Shown: in pieces, positions 1 through 9,952 of the stretch
How the letters are laid out: every line of letters starts with the position of its first letter
Numbering within the stretch: the first letter of the stretch is position 1
From: Oncomelania hupensis
Taxonomy: Eukaryota > Mollusca > Gastropoda > Littorinimorpha > Pomatiopsidae
DNA length: 64,000 bases
Direction: 5' to 3'
NCBI GenBank assembly: GCA_036898135.1
Contig: CM072513.1
Location: 40,395,528 to 40,459,527, forward strand
Made by a program: the position numbers and the translations under genes
The notes under the pieces: generated by a model
The model's input: the letters and a program-made list of their open reading frames with translations, nothing else
Told to the model about the DNA's origin: nothing
Database searches by the model: none

Positions 1-26
1 ACTAAATACGCATCCACACAACTCAC

Positions 27-3000
27 ATGCTTTTTTGAGGAAAGTAATGGTGTCATCTGTACAGCTGGATTCTGGTATCATGGCTCTACGCTTGATCTTG
101 CTCTTTGCCTTGTTTGGTGCAGTAGTCGTGCTACTCACTTGTACCTTGAGAGACTGCATGTTATCCATGTCAAAATCTTTTGTCCCGCCCACTTTCAAAC
201 GATCCAGTCCTGTCACCTTCACCTTGTCTAAGCCTGTGACCCTGAACTTCTCAGGACCGCTGATCTTCATGGGCTCTTCCACAGTGACCCTGACCTTCTT
301 GCGTTGCACAACTGGTGGAGTCTTGGTAGTGGGGAACTTGAGGATGCCCTGGTACTCGAGAGGTCTTTGCGCTTCATCATCATCGCTATCTGCATTGGTA
401 AGGTTAGAAATAACAATAACAAAACTTGCTTGTAGATATATTGTGAATTCTCGATATACTAATCAATTTTGCATTTGATGGTCCTGATTGGCTGTTTGAA
501 TGGGCTAACAACAAATAAAAACCAGTTACTTTATTTGCAGTCACACACTACTTTTCAACTCAAAAACAAAGAAGTGTATATAGAAATAAGAAATAAGCAA
601 ACAAGCCATATAAATGTATTTCTAGACACTCACGTACATGGCTGAAAATCAGCATTTTCCAAAATGTTGAATTTTCTTTCGATGTTGTGATTCGACTTTA
701 TCTTAAGAGTAAGAGCAAAGTGAAAACATGGAATGATAGGTCATTATCTGAACTATCTGCCAAAAAAATAAAATAAAACAAAAATCCTATAATCCAATTT
801 TTAGATGAAGTGCTTAAAGTAGCAGATATAGGTGGGATTTAGACTGAAAATCGTTTTTTGGCATAGCCAGAAAGTAACATGTTCATTTTAATGAAGAAAA
901 AAAGTGGTGGATGAATATGAATAGATGTTCGTGTGGAAATACAAGACAAGACAAATTTACAGAGCTTATTGATTTCTACCATTTCAGTTTCAACTACTGC
1001 ACACCCCAATACAGGTACACAGGTATATAATGGTTAATATAATGGTTAATATAATGGTTCAAGTCTGGCTGATGAGGAAGTGTACGAACCTTGTGAAGCT
1101 GTGCGTTTCTGCCCAGCCTTGCCTCCCAATCGGCTGAAGACAGAGTCAGAACTGACATTCAGCTTAGGACTGTTGCCCAATACAGGTGAGTCGGAACCCA
1201 GACGATCAAACACAGATGATTTCTTACCTGTGGCATTAAACACAAGTACAAATAGACAAATATATGGACTATACCTGACTTATCTCAAACAGATTTGTGA
1301 AAATCTATAACAATTTTATTTTGGGGTAAATATAGGCTCACATTTCTGTGCACACAGGTTAATCAAAATTCAACAGTTAGTATTGGCTTGCATTCAGTTC
1401 TGCATCTCTCTCTCACTTCAAGGCTAAGAACTCATGCACTACAGACGAAAACCAGGGAGCTATCTTGCAAGAATGAATCTTTTTCTGAGATGTATGTTTG
1501 TTCAACAAAAAGCGGTTATTTTTGGGTAAGAATATAAAGGAAAAAACATAATCAGTTCTTATTTTAGGCATGAACCTGCATTATAATAAAACTAAATATT
1601 GCAATAATTATGTGAATATTTGAGAATGCAACTTACTTGCAGCGGTTGTTGGTTTGGGAGAAGGAGGTTTGTTCATAGGGCCTGCTTCTGGATCCTTTGC
1701 TAAAAAGTGATCTACCATGCGGCTGGCAGCTGTAATATGTGAAAAAATAAACAAGCATAGTTTTCATTTCTGCACAAATTTCTTCTCATTTTTACATTTG
1801 CCACTCAAAACAAAAGAATATGATAAAGCAGAAACAAAACGTTCATAAAAACTACAATAAAATCTCAATATAAAAGCAGAGGGCAAACAAAATCACAACA
1901 AAGAAAAAATGAAATAAAAAATAACAAACAACACACACTGAATAACACTAAATAGTGAAAATGCATAAAATGTATTAAAGTATTTATTTTATATAGCGCT
2001 TTTCCAGCTGAAGAGCTGCTCTAGGCGCTGGCCGATACAGGATCTAACTCAAGCCACCACAGGCGCCTACTTGCAAGTTGTTTTAATGTTGGTTTGTTGT
2101 TTCTGTAGGAGTGTCTGTAACATATGTTGGGAACAAGGCACGCACAGCATCCAGGGGTGGTGTGCATGAAGCTTACATAAAATTCGTACAAAAATTTTGC
2201 CCACATCTCCAAAATCGGTCATAGCTATGGGCGGTCTAAAACCCGCTAGAAACTCGTGTGCATGAGTGCCCGTAGCACTGCCCATAGCTACGAGCGATAG
2301 ATAAATGTGATGTAGCGTGATATTTTTAGCCCGCATCGAGGATTCCCCTCTGCATTTGATTTTAGCCAATCAGAGCTTTGAAAATACGTAGGCCTACGTA
2401 CGTCACCTCCCCACCAGGTAGGGCCAAAAACGTTAAGTCACCGCCCGGGTAATAGGTAGGCTAACGACGTAGGCCTCGGTCAGTCTCAGCTACGCAATGT
2501 GGAAGAAAAGCAGCGCTAGTTTCATTTATTAGACCGCGGATGTACTTTTAATAAGCTTACTTCGGTCTCCTGTCTTCTAGCTTGAGGAAAAGTGATTCAT
2601 CTACATTTGATACTATGGATACCGATAAATAAACACCATAGAGCTTAGTTGTTTAATGTAGTTTGTAGCGAACAACTACGACCAGGTCGTCTTCAACAGT
2701 TTCACATAAATCTATGATGTCGGCACGTTGAAACCAAAACTTCGATCGAATTTCTAGATCATCACAATAATCAAAAGGTTTCAAACGATCCCTAAACACG
2801 CGTTCTCGTAGAAATGTTCTTTGAAACATGACTTAATAAACAAGCCTGTTGGAAGCCATGTTTGCTCTCGCACAGGCGCTTTGAACGAAGTTATGGGCAT
2901 TCTTACTTACGGACAGAGTTACAACAAGGAGATAGCACCCGTAAAGTTACGACCAAATTTACGAATGACTGGAGACTTACGAACGCTCATGCACACATTT

Positions 3001-6000
3001 TTTTGGCCAATTTGCCCATTCGTAACTTTATGGTTAAAATTTATGTACGGGAAAGAGATATGGGCATACAACCCTAGTATTATTATTAATAAGCTCACCC
3101 AATGCGGGAATCGAACCCACGACCTTCGGCATAGGAAACTGGCGACTAACACACATAAGTACCAAAGAATTCAGATCTGTTTCTAAGTTATATGTCAAGC
3201 AGAAACATCCTATCCTATCCCGTAACTCGGAGGTCATTGGGGCTCCACAGATGATTGTTTAACCAGCATACTCCATCTTTCTCTGTCTTCAGCAACACTG
3301 TTGGCTTCGCTCATTGTCAAGCCAGTCCATTCTCGAATGTTGTTCTCCCACTTCTTTTTCGGTCTCACTCTTCTTCTACCTCCTTGCACTGTGGCTTGCT
3401 AATGGTCTTTGCAAGGCCTGATGATCTGGTGACGTGGCCATACCATCAGAGTTTCTGTTTCTTTACCACTGTGAGCAGGTCATCGTGTTGTCCAATGGCT
3501 TGTGTGATGGTCTGTCGGACTTCGTCGTTAGTGATCAGGGCTCGAAATTAGCGGGGGCCCGGGGCCAAAAACCCGCAAAGTTGATTTCGGGCTCGGAAAG
3601 TTGAAAAACGAAGGGCCCGCTTGGCCCGCAAAATAATTCGTCTGCTACAGCTAGCTCTACTCGGCAATTTCCTATTTGGGCCAAGGGAAGCAACCCACAC
3701 CGGTGCCCTAAATTTGGACAGAAAAAGAAAAACAGAGAAAAGAAGCGAAAACCCTTAAATTTTGCACTCAAAAGATTAATATCCACTTCAATATCTTTTT
3801 ACTATAATAAACAAAAGGCTATGGCACAACATAAGCGCAAAATGTCCATCTTTGCAAGTACGAAAGTATGGCTACATATCGTCGCCATACAGTTGCTAAA
3901 ACAATCGGTGATGGCGTATTTTCCAATTTTTGGGAAGCGAAAGACGCCAGAAGAAAACGTCGACGAAAGGAAAAAACAAGAAAAAGAGAGAAAAAAGAAG
4001 TATGAAGATGAAAAAAGATCAAGGAACTACAATGAAGGGTGGAAAAAAAGATTTCCATGACATGGCCTTGAACTTGAAGTGAACGAGGAAGAGTACTGTT
4101 AAGTTTAGTTCCCTTTCATGGTTTTGTTTTGAACTTTTGTGCATTGAGGTAAGATTTTTTGTTAGGTTACTCATATTAAAAATTTAATGATGTGTATTGT
4201 GCGATAGTCAGTCACAAAACTGAAGACTCACTTGATTTTTTTCTATTTTGTTTAATGGCCATTTCAGGCTCACTAGTCACTGGAATATGTGTGTCACTAA
4301 TGTGTGTGTGTGTGTTTTTTTTCCCCTTTTTTGTTGGTAATGTTTGAAAGTGAAAGAAAAGGCAAATAAAAATGACATCACTCAGCAAAATTGGAAATTC
4401 AATTGTTTTTATTTTAGATTATCAGACAAATTGTACTTTCTACTTATTATATTGTCAATAATTCTTTTGTTTTTTGTTAGCATTATTTTTCAAGTTGGGC
4501 CCCGAAAGTTGCTTGTGGGCCCTCTAATTTTTCAATCAAGGGGCCCGGTGGCCCCCATAAGAAAAAAGTTAATTTCTAGCCCTGGTGATGTGCTGGATAT
4601 AGGAAATGCCCAGAAATCTTCTGTATCGCCTCATCTTTATGCTTTGTATTTTCTTTATAGATCTGCAGTGAGGGTCCAAGTTTCGCAAGCGAATAGGAAG
4701 ATGGAGATGACAAGGGAGCGCAGCAGTCTTCCCTTGAAATGTAGACTGAAGGTCCTGTCTTTGCAAATGGGCTTCAACCTTTCCATGGCAGATCCTTGAG
4801 AGGACTTCCTGTCGGGACCAATTGTTTGATACAATGGCTCCTAAATATTTGAAGCTATGTACTGTGGCGAGGGGTTGGCCTTGGACTTTCCATGTTAATG
4901 CCATTGGTGTTGTTGGTCATCATTTTGGTCTTCTCTGCACTTATTTTCATTCCATAGGCTCTGGAGGTGGTGTCAAGCCTCTGTACCAGCTGTTCAAGTT
5001 CTTGTTCCTCTCTAGCCAATCCATCAATGTCATATGCAAAACGGAGGTTGGAGATTGCTCTACCCCTTATGCTGACTGTGCCTTTGTGATCTGCAAGGGC
5101 ATCTGACATGATGCACTCTAGGAAGATGTTGAAGAGAGTAGTCATCCTTGACGCACACCGATTGTTGTTCTGAACCAGTTTTAGATGGTGATGTTATGAT
5201 GACTTCAATAATTTTAGGGTTGATGTTGTATACTCTCATGGTTGCCCACAGAGCTGCATGCCAGACTTGTTCAAACGCCTTCTTGAAGTCTACGAACACA
5301 TGATATATATGTTGTTGGTGCTGTAGGTATTTCTTGCACACTATTCTGAGGTTGAAAATCTGTTCAGTGGTACTTTGCCCTGCCCTGAATCCTGCTTGTT
5401 CTTCAGCTATGATTTATTCAGTTTGGGGTTTCGACCTGTTGAGTATTATTTTCAGGAGGACCTTGCTGGGATGGCTGATGAGGCTGATGGTGCGGTAATT
5501 TTCACACTCCTGAAGGTTATATTTTTTTGGAAGAGTGATGACAAGCGACTGGGTCCATTGTGTAGGCCACTCCCCACTCTGCCAGATCTTGTTACAGATA
5601 ATGGTGAGGGCGTCAATCATCGCTTCTCCTCTTCTGCAGGTATGTTGTCCACTCCTGCTGACTTCCCTTTCTTCAACGATTGCACTGCTGCCTCAGAGAA
5701 TTGGGAGGATTTCTTCTTCTTCTGTTCTCAGGACATGCTAACTGATGGGCCTCCGTTTGGTGTGCGTTTGTAAAGGTCAGAGCAGTACTTTGTCCATCTA
5801 TCCAAGACTTCTTGTTCATCTGTAAGGCTGTTACACTCGTTGGTTTTTATCAGTAGTTGATTCAGCCCCAATGCTTGAATCCTGATAAGTGTAACTCGGA
5901 TTCTTTTATCCACGCAACCTGTTCACTCAGCAACAAGGCAGAAATAGTAGTATGAAGTTTTTTAACTATATTCAGCGTACATCAACAACTACACACAGTC

Positions 6001-7875
6001 GCTATTTCCACTTTCTCTTTTTTTTCACAACACAGTGCATCAATTATATAGTTTTTTCTCTACTCTAGCACAGGTTGGAACATTCGAGCGTGAAGCAATT
6101 ATAACCAATCAGAATAAACTTCATCATCAGAACTATCTTACGTCATATAACCTCGCCTAGGCCAGAATAATCTCAGCTATCTGTAGATCTATCTAGACGC
6201 TTCGATTGATAGTAAACAAGCAATCCCAGAAAATTCTCCAATAATATTGACCAAAGAAAATTATCAACATTATACCAAGCTTCTTCTAACTACAACGCAA
6301 AATCAAATCAAAGGTAACTACACTCTATTATTGCATGCTTTGCAAAACAAAACGATCGGATCTATCGTGCGCTTCTCACACTTACTCTCGTGCGCGTCGC
6401 AAACATAACAAAGGCATAAGCCAGACTTGCTTTGGATCGTGGAGATCTTGAGTTGTTTAACACTTGTCAGCCGCGTCACAGTCTGATTGCCCTTCTTGCT
6501 GTTTGGAAACGTTAGGTCTATTCTATTCAGTGCCCGAACCCACAGGGACATAGTAAACAAAACAGTATAAGCCAGGGCTCCCCATTACGCCCACATCATC
6601 ATGCATTAGACCCTCAAAATCATGCCTTAGAATCGCTGCAGTGACCAGGAGTGAGAAGTATGTCTTAAATGTTACAATTGATCCTGAAAACACGCCTGAA
6701 AAATGTATCTATGGTCTGAGAAGATTGTGATTGCTAAGTGAGGCAAAAAGGCTTTTTTTTCTGAGTGATTGTCCGATAAACAGTTGATTCTTACAAGAGT
6801 GTTTACTGTTTCAGGAAGAATCGTAAAATTAGCATGGCCATGCGACTGAAAAGTTAGATCAATATTCACTGGTTTACCTTCTGCACTATCAACCAATCAC
6901 AAAACTTCTTATCCGTTGTGCTATGCTTAGGAAGTGATGTCATAGATTGCTGTGAGTGTGTGTAAATAAATCACTGGTATGAATGTGTGCATGACGTCTG
7001 TGTGTTGACTTGTGGAAAGTGTGCACATACACTTTTGTCCATCTTTTTTTTTTCCCACTCATTAAAACCCTTAACACAAGGAGTGAAAAAATTATTTAAA
7101 ACTATTCAATGGAAGTGAGCCCACCCACAGATACTACATTTTTAATATGATGATGATGATGATGATTGTTAAGGAGGTGACTAGTCCTTAACTCTAACCC
7201 AATAGGACGTTAAGCTTCCATTATTCCTCCTTCTCCTTAGATTCACTGCAAATGGGGAATCCAGTAAGCTGCTGCAGAAAGTCTTGTACCGATTGCTTTA
7301 GAAATCAGTTAATATATTAATTACCCGTAGATCTCCGCAACGGTGATGCTGTGCCTCCAGTTAACCTGACTCCTTTTAAAGCTTTGTCTTTGGCATCCTG
7401 ATAACAAACATAATACATTAAATCAATCATTGCTTGTCACTGTCAGTTAACTTCAAAATAAGCAAACCAAAGATTCAATAATTAACCCTTATCTTACCAA
7501 GTATGTGTGCACACGTGTGTTGAGGTTTTTGTCGAATTAGCTCAAATGAGTATGGTGAGTTTTTAGCCAAGTTTAGCACATGTTGGGTAATTCCACTTCA
7601 ATATAAATTTAATTTTGAAAACAATATTTAATATAAACTTAAAATACCTGACTGTGAACTGTTTTAGCATGTTTCAAGATGGCAATGACATCCCCAAGAC
7701 GTGAAACACCCATATCTATCAAATACTCTTTAGTTAGATCCAGCAGCATTCCTCTCTGGATTCTGTTGTCAGAAAATATCACAGCATAGTTGGCTGCATC
7801 TCCAGCAGGGATATTGGCATCTGTAAAAAACTTTATCCAGTAGGACGTTTCTGTTGCTGAAAAATAAAGTTGTAA

Positions 7876-7920
<45 letters not shown>

Positions 7921-9719
7921 CATAATTAAAAAAAATGTCATTTAACCTAATTTTAGTGTGATTCATCAGTTATTAAACTACACTTATCTCACACGTCCAC
8001 TGAATATACACCAACAATGTGTCATAATTAGTCCTCTGTACTTTCTTCTTATACAATACACAGAGGTGCCAACCCCCTAATCTTCTTGTCAGTATTTCCG
8101 GACCCGTTTGTCAGTATTTTTTAACACTTGTCAGTATTTTTTTTTCTCGCAAAACCTAGCCTATGGCACTATAAAGTAACGACAGTCTTCCCTCTGAAAC
8201 AGAAGGCTATTTTCAATCCTCTAAACTCATGATAAAAATCAGCTTGTTGAACACCACACTTGTTTTACTCTAAAATCACCATGAAAATCAGCTTGTTGAA
8301 CACAGCGACATTCAGTGAGTGCAGGAGTACTATTATGAGACCAGAAACCGGTACAGAAGCACCGCTGGCAAAGATAAACGATCGGCAACTTTTCCTCCGT
8401 ATTTTTATAAAAGCTACCGTATTTCCGTATTTAATTTACTTCGCCGGAATTAAATACGGTCAATCCGTACTGGTTGGCACCTCTGAATACATTGGTTACA
8501 AGACGTTTCGACAGATTGCATCATCAAAATAGTAAAATACGCAAAATCACTGTATCTATATAATCAGACCTGTATTTTCCCCTAATTTTCATTACATCTT
8601 CTTTGCAACTACATAAAATTATTTTTGACAATCGCTTCCCTAATGGTTAAATACACAGGAAAAGTAAATTTCATTCAATCATTGTGGATTCAAAATTTGA
8701 TCTTGATTAGTTGATCTCTGATGATTCAGTGATTGTCACTTTAATATATGAATTCCCTGAACAACTGCAAAATAAACCAGAAAATGTATAGATTTTACAT
8801 GAGAAACTGGGCCACTAAAAAGTTGTGAGGTTTAACCTAATCCCTAGATTATTATTATTATTATTGAGGATTTTTATAGCGCACTTATCTTGCCTTACTT
8901 GACCAGACTCTAGACGCTGGCCGATACAGGACCACCCGAGACGCCAACCCGCAGCCTTTGGGCGCAGGGTCTGACGCCCGGACAACTGAGCACTATCCTG
9001 GTCAGCCAGGGATGGGGGAGAAGGACCAAGTGCATGCTGCGTGTATTCTTGTTACCGGCACTCACCCATCTAGGACATGAACGCCAGGATTTTAAAAGTC
9101 CGTTATGAATAATGGAATGCATGCAACACACAGACTAGACCTCGGTTTATACTCTCACCCTAAGGAGTAGGAAACGGGAGTAAAGTGTCTTTCCCAGGGA
9201 CACAACACAATGGCCCGGACAGGGCTCGAACCCGGGACCTTCAGATCCGCAAGCCAAAGCACTACCATTACTGGCATCAGACCACCGTGCCTCCCTTCAG
9301 ATCTGAACTGTTCAACTAAACACAATGACAATGTCAGTGATCGAATCATTTTAGCCCATTTGCGGCTTACCTGTTACCAACACACAGGCTGTGAAGTCTT
9401 GTCTGTCGTAGGCCTCAATTACATACTATACATACTACATACGTATGTAGGAGGCCTACGAGTTAACAAAGAGTAAGACTAAGACTAAGAGTAGTAAGAC
9501 GAAAGAAAAGACTTCAGTCTGTCACTCTGTGATCGACACTTGCAAGAAATAATGCAGCCAGATCTATCTGCTTGCATAATAGGGGATTTTAATTGGTACA
9601 TGAATGACAATATTTAAAATATCGATATATGAAAATTACTAACATCATTATAACTATAAGTAAATCTTCTAAGTTCTATAAATAAGCAATAATTTACCTG
9701 ATTCTGTTCCTGTCGCCAT
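27..9719 (-). CDS. C19orf47: C19orf47-like SAM-domain protein gene, six coding exons, 3' part outside the window
   Basis: Coding exons on the minus strand are 9719-9698 (ATG, seven residues), 7856-7648, 7397-7325, 1729-1637, 1227-1090 and 389-27. All have AG acceptors and GT donors and the phases agree throughout (1,0,1,1,1,1), giving about 299 residues before the donor at 26-25. Exon 2 encodes a SAM domain (about residues 12-75; WIKFF, SDNRIQ, GDVIAILKHAK) that closely resembles vertebrate C19orf47. Exon 4 has the family motif AASRM. Exon 5 carries the paired SVFDRLG and SVFSRLG motifs, and exon 6 opens with an acidic DSDDDEA run followed by LEYQGILK. The start has a strong context (A at -3, G at +4). 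The family has no established biochemical role; SAM domains usually mediate protein-protein or RNA contacts. Human C19orf47 is about 420 residues, so the C-terminus lies to the left. A basic segment expected between exons 4 and 5 was not found. The identification is strong; exon 5's donor (GTTCGT) is the weakest site. Confidence 0.9.
1978..2400. repeat. Dispersed repeat segment in C19orf47-like intron 3
   Basis: The stretch opens with a motif (tatagcgc, then ggcgctggccgatacagg after a short spacer) that recurs near 8876-8932. At about 2220-2290 the 11-mer TAGCTATGGGC is followed by its exact inverse GCCCATAGCTA, which makes a hairpin. Similar wording (atgggcat, tcgtaact, ttttggcc) recurs at 2885-3065. 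No coding potential was seen. This is probably a MITE or SINE relic, of unknown family. Confidence 0.45.
3090..3175 (-). mobile_element. tRNA-derived SINE head (fragment)
   Basis: Read on the minus strand, the segment has a good RNA polymerase III B box (GGGTTCGATTCCCGC) at the T-arm position, preceded by a degenerate tRNA-like 5' part (GTTAGTCGCCAG) and followed by an ATT-rich tail. It cannot fold into an intact tRNA cloverleaf with a 7-bp acceptor stem, so it is called as a SINE relic and not a tRNA gene. Confidence 0.5.
3536..4584 (+). mobile_element. hAT-like DNA element nested in LINE-A, with TIRs and a 5-bp target duplication
   Basis: The termini are inverted: the left end reads CAGGGCTCGAAATTA and the right end, read inverted, CAGGGCTAGAAATTA. 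The flanking pentamer GTGAT is duplicated (3531-3535 and 4585-4589). The sister LINE-A copy near 25265-25285 carries the uninterrupted site, which confirms both breakpoints. Inside, an open frame at 3821-4060 ends in a lysine/glutamate-rich stretch followed by RSRNYNEGWKKRFP, which resembles the start of the zinc-finger region of hAT/KIAA1586-type transposases. No catalytic domain remains, so this is a non-autonomous derivative. Confidence 0.8.
5829..6410 (-). mobile_element. Solo LTR of the window's Ty3/gypsy family (minus strand)
   Basis: Read on the minus strand it begins TGTTATG and ends GTGTAACA, the short inverted termini of an LTR. It aligns along its length with the LTRs at 22407-23039 and 26855-27414 (shared CGATAGATC-type 5' block, AGAATTTTCTGG-type block, GGATAAACGAAT and GGGGCTGAATC near the 3' end). 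The target duplication AAGGC is perfect (5824-5828 and 6411-6415). No internal region is present, so it arose by LTR-LTR recombination. It interrupts LINE-A copy 1 and is therefore younger than it. Confidence 0.88.
6561..7320. other. Intronic stretch without a recognisable gene
   Basis: This part of intron 3 of the C19orf47-like gene lies just upstream of exon 3 (minus-strand sense). It includes a short (GAT)n tract near 7147-7166 and a mixed sequence that may be an old repeat. No exon with plausible splice sites was seen. Confidence 0.5.
7879..7920. repeat. (AAT)n microsatellite
   Basis: About fourteen AAT units lie just upstream of the SAM-domain exon (minus-strand sense), inside intron 1 of the C19orf47-like gene and close to its acceptor. 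Read as protein it gives a spurious poly-isoleucine or poly-tyrosine run. Confidence 0.95.
8061..8485. mobile_element. MITE with 14-bp perfect TIRs
   Basis: The left terminus CAGAGGTGCCAACC and right terminus GGTTGGCACCTCTG are exact inverses. The hexamer AATACA is repeated directly outside both ends (8055-8060 and 8486-8491). The 425-bp interior has no credible gene. The CAGAG terminus fits a hAT-type non-autonomous element. It lies in intron 1 of the C19orf47-like gene. Confidence 0.85.
8872..9028. repeat. Dispersed repeat sharing its core with 1978-2041
   Basis: An ATT run is followed by tttatagcgc and a core ending cgctggccgatacagg, as at 1978-2041. It abuts the SINE that starts at about 9029 and may be its 3' companion. 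No coding potential. Confidence 0.4.
9029..9291 (-). mobile_element. tRNA-headed SINE, family B, copy 1
   Basis: On the minus strand a tRNA-like head carries the B box CGGGTTCGAGCCC, preceded by GGTAGTGCTTTGGC in A-box position. The body continues through agtaggaaacgggagtaaag and gactagacctcggtttata, read on the plus strand. The same body recurs at 59463-59705 in the same orientation, so this is a repeat family and not a tRNA gene. Confidence 0.8.
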
Positions 9720-9952
9720 TTTCTTTATCTCGTGCAGGGGAATTTACTCAAGTTTGACACGAATTAGCGGAAGTCGAGGCTATTTACCGCAAATCTCATG
9801 AAAAAATTCTCAAAATGGATTCCTTAATTTTTCTACTAGGAATGTGAATTCAACTCGACACTTAGATTCAAGGAATATGAATCTAGTTCTTTTGAACATC
9901 ACAAATAGCCAAAGTACAACGTATACAAAACAAGCGAAAATTTACGGTCAGA
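9720..9952. promoter_or_regulatory. Shared divergent promoter region of the C19orf47-like and profilin-like genes
   Basis: Only 233 bp separate the two initiator ATGs, which point away from each other. Both have a purine at -3. No obvious TATA box is placed for either gene. A shared, bidirectional promoter is an inference from geometry; the transcription start sites cannot be read from sequence. Confidence 0.6.

Larger units (their letters stand above)
3207..6560 (-). mobile_element. LINE-A copy 1, degenerate non-LTR retrotransposon interrupted by two younger insertions
   Basis: Minus-strand fragments encode reverse transcriptase pieces: a pre-palm segment at 5728-5913 (LTDEQEVLDRW), then FKKAFEQVWHAALWATMR at 5060-5341, then LFNIFLECIMSDAL at 4855-5145, and a C-terminal segment at 4569-4904 (FKYLGAIVSN). 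The frames are broken by many shifts. The catalytic FADD box reads FAYD (codon near 5034), so the enzyme would be dead even without the frameshifts. The 3' end is a GGATA-type simple repeat at about 3207-3220, shared with copies at 24764 and 61441. A hAT-like element (3536-4584) and a solo LTR (5829-6410) sit inside it; LINE coding sequence resumes beyond the LTR to about 6560. The whole element lies in intron 3 of the C19orf47-like gene, in the sense direction. Confidence 0.85.

Noticed and set aside
35..478. 147-codon plus-strand ORF at the left edge
   Set aside because: It is the antisense shadow of the C19orf47-like exon 389-27, which has splice sites and homology on the minus strand.
7857..7941. 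Poly-isoleucine and poly-tyrosine N-termini on frames across 7879-7966
   Set aside because: They are translations of an intronic (AAT)n microsatellite just upstream of the SAM-exon acceptor at 7858-7857.
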